A stretch of 64,000 bases of DNA from Glandiceps talaboti (lineage: Eukaryota; Hemichordata; Enteropneusta; Spengelidae): contig NC_135553.1 of NCBI RefSeq assembly GCF_964340395.1, positions 27,013,449-27,077,448 on the forward strand, in the 5' to 3' direction. Numbering within the stretch: the stretch's first letter is position 1; each line of letters starts with the position of its first letter. The notes beneath the pieces were generated by a model. The model did no database searches, was not told where the DNA came from, and saw only the letters and a list, made by a program, of their open reading frames with translations. Of the stretch, positions 26,901 to 41,700 are shown in pieces. A program made the position numbers and the translations under genes.

Positions 26901-29900
26901 TGAGGAGGAGGTTGTTTATGATATGGTGAGGGGTGTCTGAAGTTGTGTCATATGTTCAAGCACCCTTAAAAACTGTAATTTACCTTTTATTGATGCAGAA
27001 ATTGTTTACATGAAAAAGTGATAGTAGCTGCCTGGAAAATATCATAGTTGTCACGGCATAGCTTTCATTTCTAAATAAATGTAACCAAATCACAGAAAGA
27101 AGAGGAGCTAATTTTGAAGCCCCATTGACAATGAAATGACAAATACTGTGCAATAATACATGTTTATACATATTGACTAAATTTACACTTAGGGGCTGAA
27201 GTGGTAATATTTCAGCCATGACTTAGTTAAGTTTGCATTGCTTTAAACTTATAATGTGTAGTTAAAAAAGAAACAGGGTAGTATCATACTAGTTCATGAT
27301 TAGAATGACAGGTAGCCACACATACCTGGTCTTGTGCAACTTGGGCTAATTTCTTTTCCATGCTTTCTGTGGAAGAATTGACATCCACACCACTTTCTTC
27401 TTCTGAATTATGACCACTTTGTCTGCGTAACCATATGTCCTGGTATGGATGATGCAAATGAGCCATTGGTAGCAGTTTCTTGCCTGGCATGGCATCACTG
27501 GTATGCTGGTAGCCTGTAACAAGAGTGCATACCAAGCAAAGATTAAAACACTGGACTGGGACCAAGATTACAACTATATAAACCTACCCATGGCATGTCA
27601 ATGGCTGCAATGTTATGCAAATACACTACAGGATACTGTGAACTCATCAAAAGAACATTACCAGGGTTTTTTAATTGATGGTTTTGTTAGATGTCTCTTG
27701 TAATCTCTTGTCTGATTGCATAATGATGGACAATTTAGAATGACTGCAGGGATTCACCTTGTTCTACAGTAGAAATCAGATACAATTGTGTTTCAATACT
27801 GGACTGTAACAGGTTCTACTGAATCATAATCACCTGGAGTGGGACAGTTACAAAACAACACTCTAGAAAAACATATCATCAAAGGAAGCAATTAAAACAA
27901 AACAAAACAATAGAGAATATGTGTATGTGGACACCATCACTACAGCTTATCAGATACTGGACCATGGTTATGTTGGAAGACTGTTGAACAATATTTCATA
28001 TTTCATTTTACAGTATATTTTGCATGATTTCATAGAGTATATAATTAATCTTCTATCAGACCAGTCAACACACCGATTCATTTTATCCAGTGAATACATA
28101 CAGTTAACACACTGGTTGAAGTCAAGCTAAATGTAAACAGGTAAAAACTGATTTCAAGAAAAATATTAAAAACTCTATATTAGGACTCTAAAAGAAAGAT
28201 ATGAATAAGATAAGTAAGGGAAAACATAATTAGCTTGAACATTGCTTTACAGAGGCACTGCTTTATTTCTTACTAACAAGTAAAATATATACTATTTATA
28301 ATATATAACAGAGCCATCCCCACCCTATGAAACATTGGCAAGGCCTGATTCATGCAACAATCTCTTAAAGAATATAAGAAAGACCAGGCAGTGTGAAATA
28401 ATATTCTAGTAGAAAACTACATGGGGACAAGGCTGGGAGAAACCACACTCCGGGAGAAGGCTATACTGAGAAACAAGGCTGGGTGAAATAACCAACTAGA
28501 CCATGCTGGGTGAAATAACTTAGTAGAAAGTTAACTGAGAAACCAGGCTGAGTGAAATAACTTAGTAGAAAGTTACCTGAGAAACCATGCTGGGTGAAAT
28601 AACCAACTAGAAAGTTAACTGAGAAACCATGTTGGGTGAAATAACCAACTAGAAAGTTAACTGAGAAACCAAGCTCGGTGAAATAACTTAGCAGAAAGTT
28701 AACTGACAAACCAGGCTGGTTAAAATAACCAACTAGAAAGTTAACTGAGAAACCAGGCAGGGTGAAATAACCAACTGGAAAGTTAACTGAGAAACCAGGC
28801 TGGTTAAAATAACAAACTGGAAAGTTAACTGAGAAACCATGCTGGGTGAAATAACCAACTAGAAAGTTATCTGAGAAACCAGGCAGGGTGAAATAACCAA
28901 CTGGAAAGTTAACTGAGAAACCAGGCAGGGTGAAATAACCAACTGGAAAGTTAACTGAGAAACCAGGCAGGGTGAAATAACCAACTGGAAAGTTAACTGA
29001 GAAACCAGGCTAAGTGAATATATGGAGTAGAAATCAAACTGTAAACAGTGACAACCTAATAAAACTCCACATTCAAGTCTCATCTACTACTTGCATTGTT
29101 CTGATCTGGCAAACATACAACATACTGGGGGGAATTTTTCAATTCACTGACTGACAAAAATATTATAAAGGTCGATAACATTCAAAGCTTTCCATCCTTG
29201 CAATCTACATCCACCTACTAGTGGTTTACCATCAATGACTATGGCCTGTATACCTAGTCTACTAGTGGTTTACCATCAATGACTATGGCCTGTATACATA
29301 GTCTACTAGTGGTTTACCATCAATGACTATGGCCTGTATACATAGTCTACTAGTGGTTTACCATCAATGACTATGGCCTGTATACATAGTCTAATAGTAG
29401 TTTACCATCAATGACTATGGCCTGTATACCTAGTCTACTAGTAGTTTACCATCAATGACTATGGCCTGTATACCTAGTCTACTAGTGGTTTACCATCAAT
29501 GACTATGGCCTGTATACATAGTCTACTAGTGGTTTACCATCAATGACTATGGCCTGTATACATAGTCTACTAGTGGTTTACCATCAATGACTATGGCCTG
29601 TATACCTAGTCTACTAGTAGTTTACCATCAATGACTATGGCCTGTATACCTAGTCTACTAGTAGTTTACCATCAATGACTATGGCCTGTATACCTAGTCT
29701 ACTAGTGGTTTACCATCAATGACTATGGCCTGTATATCTAGTCTACTAGTGGTTTACCATCAATGACTATGGCCTGTATACCTAGTCTACTAGTGGTTTA
29801 CCATCAATGACTATGGCCTGTATATCTAGTCTACTAGTGGTTTACCATCAATGACTATGGCCTGTATACATAGTCTACTAGTGGTTTACCATCAATGACT

Positions 29901-32900
29901 ATGGCCTGTATACATAGTCTACTAGTAGTTTACCATCAATGACTATGGCCTGTATACATAGTCTACTAGTGGTTTACCATCAATGACTATGGCCTGTATA
30001 CATAGTCTACTAGTGGTTTACCATCAATGACTATGGCCTGTATATCTAGTCTACTAGTGGTTTACCATCAATGACTATGGCCTGTATACATAGTCTACTA
30101 GTGGTTTACCATCAATGACTATGGCCTGTATACATAGTCTACTAGTGGTTTACCATCAATGACTATGGCCTGTATACATAGTCTACTAGTGGTTTACCAT
30201 CAATGACTATGGCCTGTATACATAGTCTACTAGTGGTTTACCATCAATGACTATGGCCTGTATACCTAGTCTACTAGTAGTTTACCATCAATGACTATGG
30301 CCTGTATACCTAGTCTACTAGTGGTTTACCATCAATGACTATGGCCTGTATACATAGTCTACTAGTGGTTTACCATCAATGACTATGGCCTGTATACATA
30401 GTCTACTAGTGGTTTACCATCAATGACTATGGCCTGTATACATAGTCTACTAGTAGTTTACCATCAATGACTATGGCCTGTATACATAGTCTACTAGTGG
30501 TTTACCATCAATGACTATGGCCTGTATACATAGTCTACTAGTGGTTTACCATCAATGACTATGGCCTGTATACCTAGTCTACTAGTGGTTTACCATCAAT
30601 GACTATGGCCTGTATACATAGTCTACTAGTAGTTTACCATCAATGACTATGGCCTGTATACATAGTCTACTAGTGGTTTACCATCAATGACTATGGCCTG
30701 TATACCTAGTCTACTAGTGGTTTACCATCAATGACTATGGCCTGTATACATAGTCTACTAGTGGTTTACCATCAATGACTATGGCCTGTATACATAGTCT
30801 ACTAGTAGTTTACCATCAATGACTATGGCCTGTATACCTAGTCTACTAGTAGTTTACCATCAATGACTATGGCCTGTATACATAGTCTACTAGTGGTTTA
30901 CCATCAATGACTATGGCCTGTATACATAGTCTACTAGTAGTTTACCATCAATGACTATGGCATGTATACATAGTCTACTAGTGGTTTACCATCAATGACT
31001 ATGGCCTGTATACATAGTCTACTAGTGGTTTACCATCAATGACTATGGCCTGTATACATAGTCTACTAGTGGTTTACCATCAATGACTATGGCCTGTATA
31101 CCTAGTCTACTAGTAGTTTACCATCAATGACTATGGCCTGTATACCTAGTCTACTAGTGGTTTACCATCAATGACTATGGCCTGTATACCTAGTCTACTA
31201 GTAGTTTACCATCAATGACTATGGCCTGTATACATAGTCTACTAGTGGTTTACCATCAATGACTATGGCCTGTATACATAGTCTACTAGTGGTTTACCAT
31301 CAATGACTATGGCCTGTATACCTAGTCTACTAGTGTAGTGGTTTACCATCAATGACTATGGCCTGTATACATAGTCTATTAGATCAAGGCCCAGTTCAGA
31401 TTAGGATTAAATTTAGGTCTAAAATATGGATGTTTGTTAAAGCTACAGAAAGAGTTGATTAAGAATTTAAGAATAGTCCTATGTAACCCTTATGGTCCTA
31501 CTGATAAGATAATACTAATTTGAGAACCTAGGATAGAAACCCTTGCCTTTAACTGATGACATAGTACTAATTTGAGAACCTGGGATTGAAACCCTGGCCT
31601 TTAACTGATAATACAGTACTAATTTGAGAACATGGGATTGAAAGCCTAGCCTTTAACTGATAAGATAATACTAATGTGAGAACCTGGGATTGAAAGCCTG
31701 GCCTTTAACTGATAGATAACACTAATGTGAGAACCTGGGATTGAAAGCCTGGCCTTTTACTGATAAGATAACACTAATGTGAGAACCTGGGATTGAAAGC
31801 CTGGCCTTTAACTGAAAAGATAACACTAATGTGAGAACCTGGGATTGAAACCCTGGCCTTTAACTGAAAAGATAACACTAATGTGAGAACCTGGGATTGA
31901 AACCCTGGCTTTTTAACTGATCTGATAACACTAATGTAAAAACCTGGGATTAAAACCCTGGCCTTTAATCTGATCAAGATTGTTGGAGTATGAATGTTAG
32001 ATATCTTGGGCGGCTATTGTACATTCAGTTCACTTTGTGTTGTAAGAAGTTTTGGACTAGCAGTATAAATGTGATCACAGGTAAACAAGAGTATACCTCT
32101 TAATGTAGATTAGTGTATCTGACTTGAAGTGACTTGGTTCCCTGCTAGTACCCACACTTTGAACACATAACTTTATGCTTTTTTGTTTTGTTCCATTAAA
32201 ACCAACATTTACATTTGTCCTGAGTTTAGTCACTGTGTAGACAGCTAAACTAAGCAGGAGATTCAAATGGTCTTTCCAAATCTTCAATTGATGCTTAAAA
32301 AATAGAGAAAATGAATTCAAATATCCACTGATTTGCATATTCATATAAATAGACCTGGGTGTATGATTTGCACATTGATACAAAAAAAACCCAGCAATAT
32401 CAAGCAGGTCTAAATGTCCTTGTATCCTAACTACCACATACTCATATTTAACTTGATTTATAGTAGACAATGTGTCTTTACGAGTATCATCTCTGATGTC
32501 AGTCAGTACATGATATTTCACAAACAAGTATTATTTTCATAGATAACTGACATGCATTTACTGATAAATGTCTTAAGTTCATGTGTACAGGGACAGTAAA
32601 CAGTGAAATACTTGATAACAGTTAATTGACCTTTGCCCTACCCTGATTATCTACATGTATGAGTCATGTGACCTAATCTAATGCAGGAGCGGGAAAAGGA
32701 AACAGGACAAACTAGAGTGCATTGGCTTTTACCCAATTTGGCAGAGACTGGGAAAAAGGAAATCAAAGTAACTGTAGAGTGCAGATATTTATACACATCT
32801 CTCAACAACATATAATTGTAGTCTGAATCACTGAATACCGGTATGTATGTGCATTTCCTTCAAAACAAACTTTACCCTCTAATGCATTGCTTTTATCATT

Positions 32901-35206
32901 TTTCTTGTGATTCCTTCAAGTTACTATCATTCATAAATTTTGTTTTGGAACTTGCATCATTGTTCTTTTTCTGAACTGAAATGGTAGATTTTATCACTGA
33001 TGTTCCTCTCTCCAACATCTATCATTTTATCACTTATGTTCCTCTCTCCAACATCTATGGTTTTATTAAATACCAATAAGGATCCATCTAATCCAGTTTG
33101 GATTAGCTAGATTTCCTGTGGATCATGTGTTTTACTCTGTGTCCTTTAAGATACTGTATTCCAAGGAATTCACATAATGTTCTAATTCTATTGTTACAGT
33201 AATTAAATCTAACCTGATACTTCATCTTTTTAACATGTTCTGTTTTTCCGTCATTATAGAGAGCTTTCACTCTATTTCTTTATATTTTCATTGGCTTATC
33301 TCTTTTGTACACTGCTGATACACTGAAACTGACCATCATAAATTTACTTCACAATGTTTGCCTGACAATCAATGTCAAGGCAGTCAGTGCAGTTTTATAC
33401 AACAGACTTACAGTTCACATGAAAATGGGCATCTCCAACATAAAGCAATACAGCTAGAGAGGCACAGTGTCTTAGTACATGGCAACCATGGTTTATGTCT
33501 TAGAACACGCCAACCATGGTTAGTGTCTTAGTACACACCAACCACTCCATCTAAGGTTCTGTCGTAGGAGACACCAGGCAGAGAGTGTTTGGTTCATGCC
33601 AACACTCCATCTAAGGTTCTGTCGTAGGAGACACCAATTAATGTGGACAGATATGACCTCTGGTTACAGTTACCACAAATGCTTGCACATTGAAAAGAAC
33701 GTAATCACTTCTTTCAAACTGTATTCTTTCTCTTTTATGTTCACACTTGGGTGACTAAGGGTTTTAAGACTTACACAATGTATTTGATGGTAAGAATATT
33801 TTAATCCAAACTTAAGATTTGGAGACACAACATAAAACAAAACAATCTTGTAACATTTGCCACATTTCAATGCCTCAGTTTAGCAGTTGTTATTTATCAC
33901 TCACAAGTTTTAAGAGAGCTAAGATCAAGGTTCTATCACCAGTGTAATAGCATATCAAATTCTCTATCCACTTTTCAGAGTTTGTATTTTCTTTCTGAGT
34001 TTTAGTTTATATCACAAACATTGAACTGTTCTTTTCATATTTTATATGCTTGGAGTAGATATTTTATTTCCATTACTCAGTGGTCCCTAACAACAAGCCA
34101 TAGTTTGTCGTGGTTGCAAACACCCTCATTATCTGGTTGACGAAACGAAAACAACAATTGTAATTAGCATAGCACAATCCTTGAAATCCATTAATTTGCT
34201 AATTGCCTTAACTTCAACCTCATCATTACACATTACAAATATAGTAATACATAAAGAGCATCACCATGGTAACCTCATTAGGAATGAAACAAATTTGTTC
34301 ATGAGTAACGATGCATGTTATAGTGACTGACCTCAGCTAGTCTACACACTGAGAGAAAATTTTTGAAAATATTTAGATTTCTTGAGAGTATGTTGAGTAA
34401 CATTTGCCACTCAAGATTAATGTTACTGGTGGGGAGATTTATCATTACTCTCTTAGCTTATCTTTGTTTGTGTAAAGAATTGGTGGTAGAAAAGTAGAAG
34501 GAACCAATGTAATGTATTTAGGTCAGACAGACAGACAGACAGACTGACGAACAGACAGAAGCCCATCTATTCATGGTGATGGAAATCTATGCAAGCATTA
34601 AAACCTACTTTGCTTTGCTTTGCTTTGCTTTATGTCTTTCTGTTAAGATAACAGTTATGAATACACCACATCATGTACTGGGGATTATGTCTAGAATTTA
34701 ACAGTACAGTGGATAAAGAAATGGGAATAGAAAGACTAGTTTATAACCATTGAGATACTAATACCATGGTTTTAGTTAAAAGTACATAATTGTGTGCTTC
34801 TATAGATGTTATCACTCTACCAACATTTAACTGCTGACTCTAACAATTTCTGGACATTTTTTTTCCGAACGAGATGCATTAAACAATAGAACAGTTTGGC
34901 AAAATTTTGCAGGAATACTGAGATATGATACATAGTTAAGAACTATACCTTATTGTTTTAGTTATATAGGGTAATCTACCTGGGTTCTATAGTCACTTTG
35001 CCAGGATTTGTTCCCAAACAAAATTATGGTACAATGTATGGAAAACTATGACATGGTTTACTGGATTATTTCCTTTTTGGGATCCCCAAACTTAAGAAGC
35101 AAAAAACAGTGTACCTATTCCATAAGACAACTGTAAGACTCTAAGTATCATCTGTATGATATGAAGCTTCATAAGATTCAACATACTCACAGACAAACAC
35201 AGATAA

Positions 35207-35247
<41 letters not shown>

Positions 35248-35337
35248 TACACACAGACATACATACATACATACATACATACATACATACATACATACAC
35301 AGACAGACACAGACACAGAGATACAAACAGACACACA

Positions 35338-35396
<59 letters not shown>

Positions 35397-38300
35397 TCTG
35401 ATTTGGTAGTGGGACTGGGTAAAATAAAACCCTAACTACTCTTCTCCTGAGAGTCATGTTACAGGAGCTGCACATGTCATTTTTTAGCCATGGTATATGA
35501 TAACAAACAGAACTGACCAGCCAGGTTTTCTGTAGGCTTGTTAACATTCCTTTCCATCAAAGGACAAGTATAGCCACAAGCTACACTATAATTTTTTACA
35601 GCCATGCATGGACTTGGAGCATGTTACTTCTATGGAGATCTGATTTCAGCCAAAAGAAACATTATCCATTTGTTCATTTATAAGACAATGTAGCAAACAT
35701 CTACTCATTGGTGCCTAGTTTGTTTCTATGGCAACCCTGGCAAAATGGATCACAAAATATCCATGGTTGGAGGTTGGTGCCTAGTTTATTTCCAAGGTAT
35801 TATACCATTTACTGGTTGGAGGTTGTTTCTTTTGCAACTAAGGCAAACCAGACAAGAAAATTTACTAGGCAGAGTTTGATGCCTGGATCATTTTTATGAC
35901 AAATCAAACTATAACAGGATGAGAAAACTTACCAGGTGGCGGTTGGTGTCTTGGACTGCCTTGTGCACTCCCATCAATGACATCTCCATAGGAGCCCTGT
36001 GGGCCAGGCGTTTGGGAATATTGTGGCATTTGCTTCAAGGTGAAAATAAAGATGTACTGTTTATACATGTCTTAAACTACATATAAATAATGATCCTACT
36101 AGTGTATCATTTTACTTTGTCCAAGTACCTATCAGACCTTCGTCAAGGATCTTACTTTGTCCAAGTACCTATCAGACCTAAGTCAAGGATCTTACTTTGT
36201 CCAAGTACCTATCAGACCTAAGTCAAGGATCTTACTTTGTCCAAGTACCTATCAGACCTAAGTCAAGGATCTTACTTTGTCCAAGTACCTATCAGACCTA
36301 AGTCAAGGATCTTACTTTGTCCAAGTACCTATCAGACCTTCGTCAAGGATCTTACTTTGTCCAAGTACCTATCAGACCTAAGTCAAGGATCTTACTTTGT
36401 CCAAGTACCTATCAGACCTAAGTCAAGGATCTTACTTTGTCCAAGTACCTATCAGACCTAAGTCAAGGATCTTACTTTGTCCAAGTACCTATCAGACCTT
36501 CGTCAAGGATCTTACTTTGTCCAAGTACCTATCAGACCTAAGTCAAGGATCTTACTTTGTCCAAGTACCTATCAGACCTAAGTCAAGGATCTTACTTTGT
36601 CCAAGTACCTATCAGACCTAAGTCAAGGATCTTACTTTGTCCAAGTACCTATCAGACCTTCGTCAAGGATCTTACTTTGTCCAAGTACCTATCAGACCTA
36701 AGTCAAGGATCTTACTTTGTCCAAGTACCTATCAGACCTAAGTCAAATATTTCAAAACACACTTTATGTCTTATACAGCCAAATACACCCAATAGTTGCA
36801 ATTAAGGATGATGTTTAAGTTATGTGGTTTTGAAAACATTAAATATAAAACTTTTTTTAAAAAAGAATAATTTTAAACAAACTAGTAATGTCAAGTTATG
36901 CATATGAATGAAGGAAAACAAAAAGTTAGGGTTGCACCTAAAAATTTGGATTGCGAAAATTCCTTCTAGAATTCCTGACATCACATTGATTCAATGATAA
37001 ACAGTACAAAACTGTATCACAACAAATGACCATAAAGTCTAGTTCCTGACTTATGTCTCTAAGACACCTTAAATAATGTCCAATCATTACAGCTCATATA
37101 ATCTGGCTTATGCTAACAAGTATACCCATATCCCACCCCTAGCTTGAATACAGATATGTATCTATTAGGGATGATCGCACAATGTCACACATGCCCAATA
37201 AGCGAACTTTGTTCATGGGGGTGGGGGTGGGGGGAGATGGGATGGGGGGTCTGGTGACAATGTGATTGTTGAACTTCATTTTTGTACTTCTAACAAAATT
37301 TTGACGGAAAACTTGGTAACAGCTTTTTTATTTACTACTGAGATGTTGATAAGTTGATAAAAATTTACTTCTAAATGTGAGATATGGTACTGAGTTTCTG
37401 GTAGTATTTAAATTTTTTTTTGCGATCATGTTTTTAAATTGCATCAATCATAGTAGAGTGACCACTACATTTTGTCATCATAGTTTACATCATATATAAA
37501 CGTTTGATGTCATGCTTTTGAATGGTCATTTCGGAGGAGGGGGGGAGGGTTTTTTAATCTAAACAAACGATGTTCGTTTGTTTAGCTTGTGCGACATTGT
37601 GCGATTATCCCTTATACAATTGGTCCATTACTCTATCTCCTTCTATCAAAATGCTATACATGTACAAAGTATGACCAACCAAGTTATCAAATATTAATGT
37701 TTCCTGTACAGCTAGTACACTTCTAAATGAAAATAGAATCTTTTGTCTAGCAAAGGAAGTCTATCTGTAACCTGCATAGACTTATGGAAATAGGCATGAG
37801 GACAAATATGGGGAAATAACTTGATGAGAACCAAAAGTACAAATGTAAATAGAATAATGAATGATAAATATTACATTGCAGAAGACTACTATACATACAA
37901 ACCAGAGAATAGCTGCAGAGCAAAGAATTCAATTACGCAAAGTAACAAGAATATAAAGACAAAAAATAGCACCCCTTAGCATTGTAGCACAACTGTTTTC
38001 AGCTATTGCTATGGGCATGGTCTTGTTGCTAGACATATTTGCATACATAATTTGATTTTGTATTCACTTACCTACCCATCCCTGTTGTTATCTTTATAAT
38101 ATGCATCATCATCATTTCACTGTTGCTAAGGGCATGGTCATGGTTTCATGGTTACCAATTTTGTCAAAATGTTTTCAACAATAACTGCAGAATAACACCT
38201 CCAGAAACATCCCCACCAAGTTTCAACCCCATTTCACCATGCAGTTTCAAGATTTTTGACCAAAAAGACACATTTTTAGCCCCAATTTGCAAATCACTGA

Positions 38301-38578
38301 TGGGCTCATCCTGTTATAAACAATTCTTATTATCTAAAACGGCACTAAGAATGTTCCCATCAAATTTCAGACAGATCAGCCCAGTAGTTTTTGAGTGTAA
38401 GTTTATTGACCAAAAATCACATTTTTTACCCAAACCACACATCAGTGGTAAGATCATTTTGATTTGAACAATTTCCCAACTACAAAAAAATGTAGACACT
38501 CATGGTAATACACCCACCATATGTCATGGTAATCGGTCTAGTGGTTTTTGACTTAAGTTATTTACACAACACAACACA

Positions 38579-38661
<83 letters not shown>

Positions 38662-38670
38662 CACACACAC

Positions 38671-38731
<61 letters not shown>

Positions 38732-41700
38732 CGAGGCAGACAGACACTTACCATGCCCATAGCAACACTACTGAACCTAAGAAGTTCAGCTGTGCTAAAA
38801 ACCTTATAACAGCAATTAACAGAAATAAAAGAAAAGAAAAGAAGCTAAGCTAGCCTGCAACCGTGGGATTCTTATGTATTAGGTGGGTGGTGTGGGTGAA
38901 TTGTGTGAGTCAAAAAACTAAAAGAATTCAATGTAAAGTTTGGCAAATACTGTAGATATGATGGTGACAAATATTTGGAATAATCCACACTAGAAGTTTG
39001 TCAGGTAATGTTTGACTTTTATATAAACCTATGTCAGTACAAAGGAAGTCAATCATCAAAATGAAAGAAATACAATTCTTTTCACTTGTTTGATTCATTT
39101 CAATGGTTTACTTGTAATATACATTTACATTGGTTATTTGTTTACTTTCTGGTTGACAGGCAAACTATTTTTGACTTCTGGAACGTTTTACCATTATGCC
39201 TTTTATAATTATTAGTATTTCAAATATTCGAATTGAAATAAATGAAATTTGTACATTTTTGCGGAGCATATTAATAAGAAGTTGTCTGCTATGATTGAAT
39301 GAACTTTATATAGTTTTAGATGGTATGATATGGTACGGTACGGTGCGATGCAGTGTGGTGTGGTGCGGTATGGTATGGTATGGTGCAGTGGGATGCAGTA
39401 TGGTATGGTATGGTATGGTGTGGTGTGGTATGGTGCGATGGGGTATGGTATGGTGTGGTGCAATGCAGTGTGGTGCGGTATGGTATGGTATGGTGTGGTG
39501 GGGTGCGGTGTGGTATGGTGTGGTATGGTATGGTATGGTGTGGTGTGGTATGGTGTGGTGGGGTATGGTATGGTATGATGCAGTGGGGTGCGATGTGGTG
39601 CGATGTGGTGGGGTGTGGTGGGGTGCGATGTGGTGTGGTGTGGTGTGGTGTGGTGTGGTGTGGTGTGGTGTGGTATGGTGTGGTGTGGTATGGTATGGTA
39701 TGGTATGGTATGGTTGCCAGGCTAACTTTTGTTGGTTAGTCTACCTGCACTCTATAAGGTGACAATCTACCACGAGGAGAAGATAAAGATGGCGCGTAGC
39801 TATACTGCACTGTAGTAGAGTCACTCCTATAGTAGGATACCTGGTTATACGGCACTCCAGGACCAGGACTGTGTTGCTGCTGGTATGAACTGTAAGAATC
39901 TGAAATAATAAAAAGAAGAAAAAGAGAAGATTTTAAAAATTGATATCTAATTTAAAATCATAACATTATAGTGAAGTTATTCATGGAAAACTCACCAGTC
40001 CAATATACCTTTGTATAGCTCTGGAAATAGGTACTTGCCAGAATCCACTCCGGGGTTCCCACAGTAAAAAACACTTCAGAGTCCCCAGAGCAAGGTGATG
40101 AAGTGTGGGAAGGTAACAGAGTACTTAACAAAAGAGGGACCACCCTCTCTAACTCTGTGACAAGCCTTATCAGCAAACTCTCTAACTCTGTGACAAGCCT
40201 TATCAGCAAACTCTCTAACTCTGTGACAAGCCTTATCAGCAAACTCTCTAACTCTGTGACAAGTCTCATTATCAGTAAACTCTCTAACTCTGTGACAAAC
40301 CTTATTATCAGCAAACTCTCTAACTCTGTGACAAACTATTATTATCAGCAAACAATTCTGTACTGAGGTCATTTTGTTTTTCATAATAAACAGTATTCCC
40401 ATATTAAAGGTTTGACAACCTGATATTAGTGGAGGGTATGGTAAAACTTGCATTGATTTCAATACCTGGTACAGTAACTTTATTGGGAAACCTTCTTGGT
40501 AAAACAACAGATTTAGATTTTATCTACATGTACTACTTCCTTTAACAAAACACTGAATTATAGAATGTAAGACAGTTTGTTTTCATTGTTCATGCTGTTT
40601 AGGTTGTCACTGTAAGGGATATATGATATGTATGGAGATGAACTACCTTGGCCTTTCCACTTAGTTGTCTATACAATCAACATCTTACTTCTTATCAACT
40701 GAGTGTTAAGAAGTCAAGTTAAAAGTTAGGGAGTGGACCATATATGTTACTTCTGCTATCAGTGCTAGCATTTATGTAGACTATAAACAGTGTAAACAGT
40801 TTGGAATGCTGATACAAAGGACAACAAAACTTTTTAATTCAAATACTTCTATTTGTAAAGAAAATCTACAAATTTACTTTTCTAATAAATATACAACCAA
40901 CAAGGAGAAAACTAATTAGATTTGGGATGCAAGTCATCTTTGAGTCTCACGTGGCATTATTCTATGTTTCCAAAATGGCACAAGATTAAAGTTTGATGTT
41001 GGGGGTGTGAGACCAGAACAACAATGTCATGTCCATTATCATTATTATTATTATTATTATTATTAGACTTTATTTAATCTCGATAGACTGTTGAGCCAGT
41101 GGCTCTTCTCACACAGTGTCGAGAAAAACATTAAAATATATACAATATATACATATATATACAATATATCATTACCAAATATCTAATCAAGATAACCATT
41201 ATCCACAAATTGCACAGCTTAGAAATTTGTAAAATACATTTCATTATAAACCACTTACATTTCAAGTGCATGTATGTGACTTTGTAAAAGAATCACATTT
41301 AAAAGTGCCATTGCTGCCACATCCACAAATTTCACAACTTAGAAATTTATAGCCATTTTAGCATGCAAGGGACTTTGTAAATGTAGAAAAGTAGACAAAT
41401 AAACCAAAGTTCTATTGTCTTGATTTCTAATAATCTCCTTCAAAATCATTCAACATTTCTAGGTATACAAACAACTAAAAATTTATGCAGGTTTTCCCCA
41501 CCTTTCCTACTAGGTTTATAGAATGTTTTGTAATCTCTCCTTTATGATTAATGAATTATATGTGATGTTGTCCATCTCAAATCTTTTATTGTTCTTACTA
41601 GAATTTGAGAAATGAAATAGTTTACTGGACAAAGTATATGTCTGTAAAGTATTATCTGCATCCTTGAGTAACTTTGACTAGTAGCAGCAGGTGCTGATGT

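Noticed and set aside
39295-39762. Forward frames rich in Gly, Met, Val, Trp and Tyr
   Set aside because: Pentanucleotide array; composition explains the open frame.
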